Source of the DNA: Parapristionchus giblindavisi
Taxonomy: Eukaryota > Nematoda > Chromadorea > Rhabditida > Diplogasteridae
Assembly (NCBI GenBank): GCA_943737045.1
Contig: CALSFV010000207.1
Coordinates: forward strand, 186,001-250,000
Length of the DNA stretch: 64,000 nt
Reading direction: 5' to 3'
Shown one piece after another: positions 12,025 to 23,496 of the stretch. Numbering within the stretch: the stretch's first letter is position 1; each line of letters begins with the position of its first letter. Both the position numbers and the translations under genes were made by a program. Under the pieces are notes generated by a model. That model had not been told where the DNA came from, did no database searches, and was given only the letters and a program-made list of their open reading frames with translations.

Positions 12025-12624
12025 GGTAGACTCCCGCGAATGTTTTCGCCAACAAACTGTGACTACAGAAAGATAGCAAAAATTGTTCTATTATACATTG
12101 CACAGTATTTATTGTATGCTAATTCAGCTAATTGTAAGCTAGTGTCATACATATGATTTTAATCTGATCTTTTTCTTTAGTATTAGTTTTTTACGTAATG
12201 CTTAATATTTATTACGTTTTTCGGTTCGGAAAAGTACTGCTACTGCTCCTGATATTCAATGAATTTATTCTATTCATCATGAAATCATTACACTTCAAAT
12301 TTTAAAAGAATTTTCGGGTATAATGATATTTTTCGAGTATTTGGTATTGATGACAATCGAATATATTGGGGTAGACTCGATAAGGTGAGTTAAGGATAAG
12401 GTGAGATAAGGTGATAAGGTGGGACGGGGACCAATATGGTTGTTGAGGGCGAGTGAGGGCGAGGGCTGGGCGAGTCTGTTGAGGCGAGTTATACGATGCA
12501 GTTGATGAGTTGAGCACTAGTTGCCTCTGAAAACAATATTCATGAAATCCTTATACACATTAGCGTCACATCGCGCAGGGAAAATACTGCCGAACCTTTC
12601 AAAGTTAAAATTTCAACGCACTAT
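12025..12624. other. Element end and GATAAGGTG repeats
   Basis: 12,025-12,130 is the end of the element family seen at 6,230. At about 12,379-12,421 four GATAAG/GATAAGGTG units follow one another at irregular 10-14-bp spacing. No gene is seen. It lies downstream of the minus-strand gene at 12,625. Confidence 0.5.
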
Positions 12625-13106
12625 CTAGCTTAATCCATTCATGATTCCGGCTGCACTGCCGATCTTGGTTGCGTGAATGTACGGTTCGTCCTCTTTCGTC
12701 TCTGCTTTGAGATCGATTGACCCTTGCGTGTACTGAACCGCATTGTAGAAGCGATTTTTCTGGAAAAGGGGCGGAGCATAGGGTCTAGATCATGGACGGA
12801 AAATGCTGGTATATTACCTCTAGATTCCTCGTGAACTTGTTGGTCTGACGTTCGGGTTTGCGCACCGCGTCATGTTCGGCATGCTGCTTCAGCTTGCCTC
12901 CTGAATGAGAAAGGTTGGGAGCCATCACAAGAAATGGGCCTAAGCCCTACCTCCAGTGAAGACTGCGACGAAATCTTTGAGATGATCGCCCTGCACAAGT
13001 TGCTGCAGTGATTCCTCCTTCTCTGAAGTAGAGTGAATACAGTATTAAGGCAATCACGGTGGAGGTACGGTAGATTTTCGTGGTAGACAGATACCCGACC
13101 CCGACA

Positions 13107-13139
<33 letters not shown>

Positions 13140-13156
13140 TACTCACTTTCAGCCAT
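12625..13156 (-). CDS. Small lysine-rich soluble protein, complete gene (99 aa)
   Basis: Four minus-strand exons: 13,156-13,147 (ATG GCT GAA A), 13,022-12,951, 12,900-12,818 and 12,759-12,625 (stop TAG 12,627-12,625). Total 300 nt, exactly in frame, with consensus GT donors (gtgagt, gtaggg, gtaata) and CAG acceptors. The protein starts MAEKKEESLQQL, has a Gly-rich turn (TGGGKLKQHAEHD), a basic stretch, then an Asp/Glu/Lys mix ending GIMNGLS. There is no signal peptide, membrane span or Cys pattern. Undisturbed exons and clean splice sites make it the most convincing intact gene of the window. I do not recognise the family. Intron 1 starts right before a GGGGTC repeat. Confidence 0.8.
13093..13140 (-). 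repeat. GGGGTC hexamer repeat in intron 1
   Basis: About eight GGGGTC units on the coding strand (one is GGTGTC) begin a few bases after the 5' splice site of the 99-aa gene. G-runs of four at 6-bp spacing satisfy a G-quadruplex pattern in the pre-mRNA. Confidence 0.85.
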
Positions 13157-15277
13157 TTGTGATGGTCGAAGAGAGGGTACCGCTTACGATTGTATGGAAA
13201 GGCGTGAATGAATGAAGAGAAAGAGGATGAGCAATAATGGTTGATCGAGTTGGCGTTTACATTTCCATATGGAAGAAAATGCAGAATTATGCAAGATTAG
13301 ACCGATCTAAAGTGCAATTTTGAGAATAAAATATGTACTTTGCTTATTTGAATAACAGTCATTGATTATTATTCAGGCATATTCGTTCATGCGGTGGGTC
13401 GACTTTATTCCAATCAATAATCGATCTATTGATTGGTAAGGATAAACGATTGAAGACCGGTGCAGCCTACTATTCAATGCTCCACGAGGACAATACAGTA
13501 CCGTGCAAAAGTATACCAAAAAGTACATTTTTCAATGTAACTTTGCTTGTAGGCAACCAACCAGCCTAATTTTGTGATGTTGTACGCACAGGTCTTACCA
13601 TCGTATTGTGTAAGAAAAAGAGCGACGTTTCTCAAAAATCAGAAAAATTTAATGATTTTTCTAATTTCGGCGATTTTCTCATTTTGAACAATTATTTTTG
13701 CGGTATTTTCCGAATTAAGATGGAATGAATCTTTATTCTACAAGCTTGGATTTTTCAAGATTGGTACAAGCTTCGCGGAAAAATTTAAATTTTTTTCGGG
13801 TTTTTTAAAAATTTTTACTGTTTTTTCCGTTTTACCGGTTTTTTAACGGTTTTTTAGACCGGTAAATTTCCGTTACCGAATTTTTACCGGTCACTCTTTT
13901 CCGCCCAACCCTGATTGTAACGTCGTGGTGAGAGTCACCCAAGAATCAAACGGGTATATTGACAAAGGTTGCTCTCCCTTTAAGTTAAGTGACGGTAGGT
14001 CTAGATGCATTCACAGGATTTCCCGTCGATTTTTTCTGTTGTGTCTGTTCTATTGCAAATAATTATGCTTATTAAAATCAAACTTATTTATAAAAACAGC
14101 AAGCTATAAAAGGAGTGCTTTACATTCCTTTTATAGCTATACTTTTTTTAAAATTTCCTCCCTCTAAACCTTTAAGAGTCCGGATCTGTAAGACTCGACC
14201 ATGTTCCGGACATCGCGCCAAGAATTTTGATTCAGGCCACTCCACTTTATGGGTGTAGGGTACCTTGGGCCCTGATTACAAAATGGTACTCAAAGTGGCC
14301 CTAGCAGTGGAAAGCGGCGTGCCAGGTGGGCGCCAAGTTTGAAAACTCGATTTTCATATTTTTTCAACCGAACAAGCTAGAGTCCAAATTTCTTCGGCAT
14401 TGTGTTAGGTATGCCCAATGTGCACAGAAACACTATTGAGATTAATTTTAAGCAATTCCTAGACTAATTTTTTTACTCGATTTTTAGTTTTTTTTTCGAT
14501 TTCTCGGCATCTCAATGTCAATTCCGCACAAGTTCTCTAGTATATTCATGGAGCCCAACTACCATTGCATGTAACCCTGCCAGGCTGAAATCGATCTTGG
14601 ATTGCGCGTTTCGGAAAAAATCGGTTGAGTGTCTCCAACTTGACTCAGAATCGTTATTTCATGATTTTTTGCTTTATTTTCCAAAGGAGTAGTGCGGAAT
14701 TGCGGTCTACTCAAAGTTTAGAGGTGAGACGAGTAAAATGATACAATAAGCCCATCACTTTTTTTTTCATCACTATTTTCACGCAATAATCAATCAATAA
14801 TCAATAATCAATAATCAATCTTAATAATCAATCTTCCATCGCTGGATCTTTCTGATGCAATCCAGATAGATTGTTGAGGAAACTACACGACTTTTCTAAT
14901 TAAAAAGCCTTATTTCTATACCGATTTTCTCGAAACAGAGGTGGTTAGGCATTTTCTGAAAACTTATTCGTAATCACCATCGAAAACTGATTCTAGTCAT
15001 GGCATTGTCATCTCATAAGGCCAGGCCGACTCCGGGGAGATCGGGTTTTGGCTCGTATGCTGGAGTCTACATCAATCTTCATTGTCTTAGTGAACCCATC
15101 TTTCATCCCCATTAATGACATACGCGAGTAAATTGAATTGACGTTCTGGGGATAGAAAAGACGTTGCTGAAAAAAAATTACGCTTGAAAGATACCTAATA
15201 CAACAAATTGCGGTAGTAGAAAGTAGCATGGAATTTCATTTTTTATAACTCCTAATAATAAAATACTTAATAAATAG
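13157..15277. repeat. Transposon debris, including a hAT-like end
   Basis: The minus-strand reading from 13,913 begins CAGGGTTGGGCGGAAAA, a hAT-like terminal sequence, followed leftwards by ACCGGTAA-rich repeats to about 13,790; no partner end is found. 14,098-14,141 is a hairpin (agctataaaagga). 14,172-14,300 is one end of the TTAAGAGACCGG family. 14,880-15,030 is a diverged half of the compound foldback at 6,573. No gene is seen. Confidence 0.6.
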
Positions 15278-15878
15278 GATTCTCCTCCTCGCCGTGCACC
15301 CTCTATTGCAGTCCTCACTTCAAGCAGTGAAAACGGTATGCGTTCGTGATTGGCATCCTGAAGCACACTAATAAATTGTTTTTAAGATGAGGTCGAAGAA
15401 CTTGAGCGGAAACTTCTCTCAGCAAGGAAGAGGAAACAGAATCGGAGAATTCTTCGTAAGAATCTATCAAAATTTAATGTGAAAAAATTAATCAAAAAAC
15501 ATTTATCTAACAATCGCTGAATAACAATAACATTAAAAAAAAAAAATAATATAATAAAAAATGCGAGGTGTGAGAGAATCAGAAAAGAAGAAGAAGGAGG
15601 AAGAGGCTCAGAAGCAGAAGTGTAAGAACTTTTTCTTTTTTCTTATATATTCTTTATTATATAACAATTCTTTTACTTTTTCCTTCTTTAAATTGACCTT
15701 AATTAAAATTAACTTATTTTAATGATTAAATATTTTATTATAATTATAATTATAATAGAATTTAAATATATATAATTATAATAAAATATTTAAATTTGCA
15801 GTCCATCTCGCTGCGCAGATGCTATCCGACGCCGCGGAGCTACAACAAGCAGCTGCTCGTATATTGAAGCATCTCTGA
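15278..15878 (+). CDS. 3' fragment of the SPK-like/coiled-coil gene family
   Basis: Four exons with consistent phase and an open frame: 15,278-15,335, 15,387-15,455, 15,568-15,621 and 15,802-15,878 (TGA). The 86 codons read a Pro/Ser stretch, then DEVEELERKL, a Lys/Glu coiled coil (SEKKKKEEEAQKQK) and a Leu/Ala-rich helix ending RILKHL. Exon order, lengths and splice signals match 28,935-29,574, including an odd GCGAG acceptor before the third exon. The 5' exons of that paralogue are absent here, and repeat debris lies upstream. It may be a truncated duplicate rather than an expressed gene, although it keeps no internal stop. Confidence 0.6.
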
Positions 15879-15949
15879 GGATGCACATTTCATATTTCCC
15901 AAACATAAATGAAAATATAGGATAAATACTGTGATGATATTTTTTTAAT

Positions 15950-16165
15950 TTAAAACACATTTATCAAGAGTAGGACTCTGATGTGCATGGGGAAAAACTT
16001 CTTACTTCTGACAGTACTAGAACACTGACGTTGATATACATATGCGCGTCTTCCGATTTCACAAATCCGAGAAGATCGACAGGCAGTTTGGAGTTGACCG
16101 AAGAAGTTGGCTTCCCATGATTGGGTCTCACTGCCAGTGTGACCCAATCGATATATGTTCAGCAA
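15950..16165 (-). pseudogene. Possible LINE endonuclease start, relic
   Basis: The minus strand at 16,130-15,980 resembles the plus strand at about 59,300-59,450 (acttcttcggtcaactccaa; caatcggaagatgcgc-like). At the second site the frame reads VNINVLGLSEVRR, typical of the N-terminal endonuclease of RTE/CR1-type LINEs; here the equivalent is INVSVLVLSEVRS. Frames are broken. It is a fragment only. Confidence 0.35.
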
Positions 16166-16319
16166 TCAATTAAAAAATTATTCGGATAGTCTGATAGTGA
16201 TAATAAACATTTGTCGTACTAATAAATTCTACCTGATCTAGCAAAATTGTTTAAATGAACTTTAAGAACAGAATGAAAGACAAAATCGCATATTTTCCAC
16301 ATTATTCCTTCGTTTTTTT

Positions 16320-17524
16320 TATTAGAAGGAGCTCCGACAACTTTGAAGAAACATAATCAAATCAATCATGTTGTGTCAATCATGTCAACGCATGTTAAAG
16401 GTGAATGATCATGTTTACTAAATTCGGCATTTGCGCGGTGTATGCAAAACTTTTGTAATTCTATAATATCTTGAGATGCTGAGCTCCTCTCATTGCATCA
16501 CGCAAACGGTAGACACACGGCGTTAGATGTTGGGCCCATTCGGGAATAGATATTTTGTCATCCCACACAGCAGTGGCCGTATCCATGAACGTTGGCAAAG
16601 TGTTTGCCGGCAAACGAGACGTCACAACCGTAGGCGGAGGCGTTTGCCAGAGATCCTCCCCCTACGCTTGTGACGTCACGTTTGCCGGCAAATGCTTTGC
16701 CACCGTTCATGGATACGGCCGCAGATGATGGATACATACCCTATTCTCTTCCGAGGAATTCGATTACCTTAACAAAAAAAATTGATATCATTGATATTCT
16801 CAATACTTTTCTCTCCATTCTCTTCTCTCTTGTCTCTCGTCTTTTCTTGGGACGATGTCTGTAACGAATGTATTTAAGTATATGAATTGCACACATACAA
16901 AGCACTAAAGTGATAGCCCTTCATAAATCGTTCATAATGGCTGCTCCTTATATTAAACCCGTATTTATTAATATTCAGTAGACATGTCATTTTGTTTTTC
17001 TTTCTATCCGAGCTCAAACCACCCGCGGTCCACACCCGTATGGCGGTAGTATACAACAGTGCAACGTTGGTTCAAACGCTTCGAAGAAAGGAGTATGACG
17101 TCAAAGATCCGGACGGCCCCCGAGCTGGACTTCACGTCCACGCGTCTATGCAATATGGCGACGACACTTGGGGTAAGCTAACCCACCATCGTTCGTGACC
17201 TACAAGATCCTGGCAAGGCCCAGAAGTTGTGTCGATGTTTACCATACCGACTATCGGACAACCACACGAACCACCGTACGGACAAGTGTCCGAAACTAAT
17301 TTCAAAGTGAGAGCAGACTTTAAGTTTTGAAATACCAGAGCCCTCCCCAGGAAAGTGGTCGGTGTCTGGACCAGCATGGCCGACGGACCGATCCGATCAC
17401 TTTCAGACTATCCGAATACTTTTTTTTAATTGATCATTGATTTCAAATTGAATTGGACATATATCGGATGTTGATTATCATATTTATCTATTTGAAAGGA
17501 CTTATTTTCCATATTTTTCAGGAA
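16320..17524. repeat. Copy 1 of a ~1-kb duplicated block
   Basis: 16,481-17,524 matches 31,164-32,090 almost base for base (same orientation). Differences include a 147-bp insertion here and about 10 extra bases in the other copy near 31,700. A frame open in both copies reads AVVYNSATLVQTLRR on the plus strand, but the minus strand is open too, so coding is undecided. 16,426-16,480 is the tattatagaattacaaaag-family end. Confidence 0.6.
16574..16720. mobile_element. 147-bp MITE with GCAG target duplication
   Basis: Inverted ends GGCCGTATCCATGAACG and CGTTCATGGATACGGCC, with a TTTGCCGGCAAA-rich interior. GCAG flanks both sides (16,570-16,573 and 16,721-16,724). The paralogous block at 31,255-31,270 has the uninterrupted empty site acacagcagatgatgg. 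Confidence 0.85.
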
Positions 17525-17670
17525 AAGGGCATTTCTTCACGAGAACGAGGATATTCACCATCCTTAGGAAGACGATTCAATAGAGCTACGGCTTTTTGTT
17601 GGAGCTCTAGTGTTTGAGCTAATATTTGGTGTATCTGGTGTGTGGTGGTGCGATCGACTGCAAATTTAAT
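17525..17670 (-). pseudogene. Terminal exon fragment of the coiled-coil family, inverted
   Basis: The minus strand from about 17,665 reads tttgcag then an exon matching 32,527-32,640 (LELQQKAVALLNR-type Leu/Gln helix). It stands alone: no upstream exons of the family follow, only the AT-rich intron remnant to 17,730. Confidence 0.5.
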
Positions 17671-17731
17671 AATTTTATTATAGTTATTATTATCATAATA
17701 ATTTAATTTAAATTTAATAATATATAGAGAG

Positions 17732-18093
17732 TGTTGTGTAGATAGCCTATTCCCTATGTATATTGATTGTCTCTATTCCCTATGCATATTGATTAGAATA
17801 TGTCATCATGTAAACACGTGCACGTGCGCGATCAGACTACACTCTCTCTGATCCGCACACTCTCTCGTACCCTCTCACTCTCTCTACTCTCTCGTGTCTG
17901 GCTCCGCCCACTCTTATGTCTAGATTCCCAATCAGTCTAGATCAGTTCTCCCTTGATCCTCGCACAAGATGTGCCCTTCTCTAGCCTTGTATATTCTGTA
18001 ATTTCCCTAGTCTGCTAATAAAGTCCTAAGTAGTTAACAATTGTGCACTCACACTACACTACACGACATCGGGGCCGACATCAATACATAACA
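17732..18093 (+). mobile_element. 5' LTR of an LTR retrotransposon with primer-binding site
   Basis: Starts TGTTGTGTAG and ends ..ATACATAACA (362 bp), with CT-rich promoter-like sequence and AATAAAG near 18,017. It is followed directly by accggcgaccaggactc, shaped like a gypsy-type primer-binding site (ggcgacc..), and a short leader. No matching 3' LTR was found in the window. Confidence 0.65.
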
Positions 18094-18937
18094 ACCGGCG
18101 ACCAGGACTCACCAAGGACAACAATGTCTCTGTCTAAGGTATACGAACTATTTTCATTTTGCTTTGTCTCGTTGTGAAGTGTATGCTGCTAGCTTGCTAG
18201 TGGTAACTATTGTGAGTGCTACTATGGTGTGGCCTGCTACTATGGTGTGGCAAATCGTGTAATCAGCGCTACTAGGTGTGGCTGATGGCTACTAGGTGTG
18301 GCAAATTTGCTTGATCAGGCTACTGTGTGTGGCTAGGACTGATCTCTGCTACTGTGTGTGGCACGCTATGAATGAAGTACGCCGAAGGCTCTGCCCAAAT
18401 TATGATTTGGTAGTTGCATCCTTGCGGTGGAAAGTAGATTGAATAATTTCATCATCAAGTGAAATTAACCAAGACAGTAGCAGATAGTGATGCAGAGATG
18501 GTGGAGTGAAATCAGTCTGAAAGAGACTTAATAACTCACCAATCGATTGAAATTGTGATTTCGTCATCATTCGAAATACAATCAATACAATGGCTATAGA
18601 GACAGTACGAAAGCTCAAGGAGCTGATTACATCACAGAAGGAGGTCATTCATTCAATGAATGAGAGGATAACTCTACTACAGATGGTAGTTGTGAGTTTG
18701 AGCAGCAGTAAGGCTGACTCATCAAGAGGAGAGACTCGGATATCGGTCGAGGTAGACACAAGGATACAACCTACAGCAAATGTGGAAAGAATGTTGTGGT
18801 GCGTATGGATGGTAATGGTGATCTGAACGAGATCAAAACGATGCGTGTCGTTAAAAGAGACACCACCACTACAGTGTCAATGTGCGTCTGCACGAGAAAT
18901 CGATTACAAATCGATAAGGGAGCTAGCAATAAAGCTC
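18094..18937 (+). pseudogene. Truncated internal region of the LTR element
   Basis: The leader continues to an ATG at 18,124, soon closed by stops. 18,205-18,365 is a degenerate tandem repeat of GCTACTatGGTGTGGC (about nine units). A frame at 18,590-18,826 has a coiled-coil-like start (IETVRKLKELITSQKEVI), plausible for a gag N-terminus. The element is interrupted by LINE sequence from about 18,938. Confidence 0.45.
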
Positions 18938-19456
18938 ATTGAAAAAGTACAAAGGACTTACACTCGTCGCGTTTTCTATAAATTCTATAAATGCAAGCTA
19001 CCGTATGCTTCATATCCTGATAGATTATCATTACTCAAACTAGAGCCTCTAGAATTGCGCCGCAAACTATCTGATCTATGTTTTACCTATAAAGCTACAC
19101 ATGGACTTATTGATCTTGACAATCCTTCTTTCTTTATTCCCTCTATAAATACTAGATCTTCCCGCAGACGTGCATTCCAATATCGTAAACACAATGCTAA
19201 ATCTACTCGCTTCTCGAACTTTATATCAAAGCGTGTTGTTGGCAATTGGAATAAACTTAGTAATATTTCTATTATCTGCCCAGTCAAATCTTTCCAGAAA
19301 TGTATTAATTTGTCGTTACTAAAAATGTAATAATTAATTGTTATTTCTTTGCTACCTACGTTGTGGCATCGTATTTTTATGTAATTCATCATGATATCAA
19401 TTATTCGCTATTATAAATTATCATTGTAATGCATAAATTATTATTATTATTAAAGT
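18938..19456 (+). mobile_element. 5'-truncated LINE (CR1/Jockey-like) 3' end
   Basis: 18,938-19,330 encodes the C-terminal tail of a non-LTR retrotransposon ORF2: VQRTYTRRVFYKF.., RLSLLKLEPLELRRKLSDL, a middle FTYKATHGLIDL and a final RVVGNWNKLSN. This is the region after the reverse transcriptase domain. The stop at 19,328-19,330 is followed by a 3' UTR ending in a short ATT repeat and AAAG (19,440-19,456), as CR1-type elements do. A diverged inverted-context copy of the same 3' UTR lies at 58,455-58,560. The junction at about 18,938 is a typical 5' truncation into the LTR element. Confidence 0.8.
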
Positions 19457-19530
19457 GTAGGCATACTAAAAATCATATGAGTAATTAAAACGAGTGAACG
19501 AGAAGGAATGAACGAATGAATGAATGAAGA

Positions 19531-21060
19531 GTAGATGAGCATCTCAGCCTCAGCGGTGTTGGCACAGCGCCAAGAAAAATCTGTAGTTTAACTGGATCGT
19601 TTCACATGCTATTTCGTCATTCCTTTGGATCACTAAATTCTATGTAACTTTTGCACCAATGATATTGTTGGGGTCCCATTTATATAGGTATCAGTCGTTT
19701 AGTATATTAAGCGAAGAGTAAAACTATGTGTTTTTAAGAGGCCCAAAAGAACATGGACATGTTAATTTTTATCTATAATTTAATTTATCGTACACCAAAA
19801 AGATGCAACAACATTTGAAACAAAAATTAAATAGACTCTTCGGATGTTCTAACACAAACGCTTGAAGCTATAGTGGAAAGAAAAGAATGACTATGTTACG
19901 GTGATCGTAAATATTATATCATAAATAATGATCGCGAGATTTTATTGCTTATATTCCACTCATTTCGATCTCTCTAGTCTATCTCAAAATGTTAATCATC
20001 TCTCTCAACTATATTGATATATTTTTCCAATTTTATAATTTCATGACCTTCATCAAGCACAGAGCATGGCAAGGAATACTAATCGACTGATACCTATATA
20101 AGAGGCCGTTTGTGTAAGAGTCGGGCAAATCTGGGAGAGGGTTGGCACAGGCCAAAAATTTTAATGCCCTCAAAACTTGTGTATAGGGGTTATCGACCTC
20201 GCTGATGAAGATGTGCATAGTCATTTTGGCTCCAGTGGTCCCGCAACGCCTGGGCGGGATTACGGTAACATCACGTTTTCAAGTCGTTCTCGGTCCATGG
20301 TTGAGCTAGAGGTATGAAAATTGGGCTCCTGGGTCAGAATTCGATGGCGATGATGGCTGTCTACATCATTAGTTTTGAAAAGTTTTCAAAAGGTTAATTA
20401 GTGGAAATTTTGATGGACACGGATGCGGGCATAGCGAGTATGACAGTTCGAACCGGCGTGACGAGAGGATTCCAATGATGTATTATGAGCCCATACGTAC
20501 ATTGCCATCTCAATATTGCCTCGATATAGTGAGCTGCGAAAGAGGTAAACAAGAGGACTCTCTCAATTCCGCGCGCTCTCTCGCACTCTCGAGAGAGCGC
20601 GGCGAAATGAGAGAGTGCCGAGAGAGCGCGCGGAATAGAGAGACGCAGACAACTCCTCGTGATTTTGCAGCTCACTATATCGAGGCAATATTGAGATGGC
20701 AATGTACGTATGGGCTCATAATACATCATTGGAATCCTCTCGTCACGCCGGTTCGAACTGTCATACTCGCTATGCCCGCATCCGTGTCCATCAAAATTTC
20801 CACTAATCAGCCAAGATAACTATGTCCATCTTCATCAGCGGGGTCGATAACCCCTATACACAAGTTTTGAGGGTATTAAAATTTTTGGCCTGTGCCAACC
20901 CTTGTTCGACTCTCACACAAACAATATCATTGGTGCAAAAGTTACATAGAATTTAGTGAACCGAAGGAATGACGAAATAGCAAGTGAAACGATCCAGTTA
21001 AACTACAGATTTTTCTTGGCGCTGTGCCAACACCGCTGAGGCTGAGTTGCTCATCTACTA
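19531..21060. repeat. 1.5-kb nested foldback
   Basis: Ends gtagatgagcatctcagcc at 19,531 and its complement (diverged) at 21,060. Arms are interrupted on the left side only, by a ~440-bp element (about 19,668-20,108, with inverted TATATAGG ends) and a ~160-bp segment (20,234-20,395), as shown by the uninterrupted right arm. The centre is a near-perfect palindrome of ~145-bp arms (20,398-20,542 and 20,669-20,815) around a CTCTCTCGAGAGAG-type hairpin at 20,560-20,635. Confidence 0.8.
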
Positions 21061-21563
21061 CTAGAGGAAGAACTATCGATTAAAATCGATAGTTCTTCCT
21101 CTGTTTAGCAGCAGTAGCAATGCAATTATGCAAGTACATTTTATACGGACAATAATTTCTTTTCGACTCCCGACTTGACCAATTTTTTTAAATTCGTTAG
21201 ATGAATTTAGCAAAAAACCCTCACAATTTGTGTTTGGACCTGACATTACCAACGGTTGTGTTAATAATAATAATTTACGCATAAGGTTGATACATATGTA
21301 AGTCTTTGTCACTATTTTCTTTATCGCATTACTAACAATAAACAATGACAATGTGCCGAGATTAGTCGCCATCATTGTCCACTATTTGTTGCCAATGCAC
21401 TCTGTATTTCCAAACTAGTAGTAGAGGACTTGAGGTGTTAAGACCTTAAGGTGTTGAGATGTGGAGCTGTTGAACTGTGCAGTTGTTACCCAAGTGCGGT
21501 GTGAAAGGGTGACGTGTCTCAAGTTATATCATATTGATTGATTCTTTGTGAATTCGTTGTTGA
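21061..21563. other. LTR-like end and unassigned leader
   Basis: 21,078-21,150 is an inverted LTR-like end (agaggaagaactatcg; ttatacggacaat) related to 6,420-6,500 and 8,314. The rest is unassigned, with a GTTGAGATGTGGAGCTG-type repetitive stretch at 21,430-21,490 that precedes the gag relic. Confidence 0.4.
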
Positions 21564-23479
21564 TTGATCACTCGCGTTTATTCGTGTTCGTGTTGCCGTG
21601 CTATGCATTCGATGTTTAATGACATGATTGATTCTCAGGTTCTATCACAAGTGCCAGGCCACGATTTGTACGAGGGAACAAGAAAGGATGGATCGATGCA
21701 GAGGAACGAGACAAGTGAGTATTATGCAAAAGCAATGAAAGTGCGTATGGAGGTGAATGAGACGTTTTGGGAATATAATTTGAAAATGGATGCAGCAGTG
21801 AGAAAGAGTGAGGAGCGAGCTATATTAGCTGAGCTAAAGCTAGATTGGCAATGGAAAAATTTATTAAATTGGAGACGGAAATGAATCAGACTAGTACTGT
21901 TATTGAGAGTACTGTATTCAAGAATCAAACCATCGATCATGACGAGAATATGAGGAAAATCGGTGCAGCATTGAGAGAGATTTTATCTATGCTTCCCCCT
22001 TTGGCTAATTTCCATGCTAAGAAAGGTGAAAAGTTTGATATTTTCAGGAGAGAGTTCACTCTTCGTTTCAAAAATATTGATGAAGGAACACGCATTTCTA
22101 TCTTGGAATCTTTCTTGCGCGGATGAGCTGGTCAGATCTGGGAAACTATGCCATCTACTATAAAAAAGAGAAAAAATATGAAGAGATGATTGGCTGGTTT
22201 GAGGATAAAGTAGAAGAGGAAATGACTCTTTATGCTGATGTAGATTCTAATGAATGGAGTGCTACTACAAATGTGAATGTTGATGTGACTAAAGTTTCAA
22301 TGCAGTCTTGTTCGGGTGATCACGAGAAGGCTGTCAACGTGGAGAGAAGGATGGCTGATTTGAATAATACTATTGATTGTAATAAAGAATATCTGTATAG
22401 AATGAATGGTGGTGCAAATAATGCAAATGTGATGACACATAGACGAATGTCTTGTACAGATAATATCGATAATGCGTGTAAGGGAGATAAAGACTATATT
22501 GCTCGGAACGGTAGATCAAATAATAATATTATCGATCAAAGTTTTCGAAGAGGGAGAGATATGAATTATGATTTGCATATTGGTATTTGTTCGAATTGTG
22601 GTGGAAAAAGTCATCTTGCCGATAGATGTCCTTCTAAAAAATATTTTGGTTATGGAATGAATCGTAAAAATCGTCTAGGTTACGGTAATCAGAGACGATA
22701 CGATCAATGTTGAATCAGAGATGAATGAAGAGATCATTAAGATATGTCACAATTCTGAGAGGACTGACATAGTTAAGAGTACCGATATATTACGAAGTGT
22801 ATATCAATGCCACAAGTGTTACGGTGAATTCGATGGTAATATTATAGAATTAAAAATGTCCGAACAATACAAATTCCGCTGTTTGTCGCGCAATAATCAG
22901 ACTCCGCCCACTTCTTCGCGCGACATACCTTTTTCTCTTATTTTATCGAATTTTATGGCGTTTCCTCATCATTTCACAGGACTTTCAATAAAAATAAAAT
23001 TATATGCATTGAAAAAATGCTCGAAAAAACCTTCCGAAAATTTGGAGTGCGTTTTTCTCAACGGTGGAGAAGTTTACTATATTCGGCATTTGGCGCGGTG
23101 TGTGCAAAACTTTTGTAATTCTATAATAAGTACAATGGTGCATTGGGATACGGTTGTTGGAATCGTTCCGAATGGGGTACCGTAGTAGATTGAAACTTTA
23201 TTATGGTCATGATAGAGGTTATGCTGATGAACGTAGACAATTTATGTGGAGAGAATATCTTGTGAAGAGTACATTGAAGTATTGTAAGGGAACTGTAATT
23301 GATAGAGGTCGTAAAGAAGATTGCCCCAAGCATTCAAGTGATAAGTTAATTGATAATGGTTGTGGACATCCATTCAAGAGTGACAGTATCAATCAATGGA
23401 AAGATACCGTGAGATATTGTCTGAATCGAGGATCTGTTACGAAGAAAGGAGATTTGTTTTGTTCGCATGGGACATGCTA
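21564..23479 (+). pseudogene. Decayed LTR-retrotransposon gag with zinc knuckle
   Basis: Three overlapping frames (21,564-21,884, 21,845-22,126, 22,123-22,713) read as one protein broken by two frameshifts. The order is a Glu/Lys helical region, a capsid-like block (FDIFRREFTLRFKNI, then SILESFL), then a CCHC knuckle CSNCGGKSHLADRC at about 22,590-22,632. A fourth frame, 23,154-23,480, is Cys/Lys-rich and ends HGTC. Between them, about 22,880-23,130 is inserted repeat DNA whose right end is the tattatagaattac family. No protease, reverse transcriptase or integrase follows, so this is gag only. Confidence 0.7.
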
Positions 23480-23496
23480 GAGTGGAAGGGGGGAGA

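Noticed and set aside
16992..17377. Overlapping plus and minus frames (also at 31,532-31,864)
   Set aside because: Both strands are open and conserved between two near-identical copies, so conservation does not discriminate; no domain recognised.
20394..20819. Two mirrored ~112-codon frames starting MMYYEPIRTL
   Set aside because: Palindrome arms, not genes; composition follows the CTCTCTCG hairpin.
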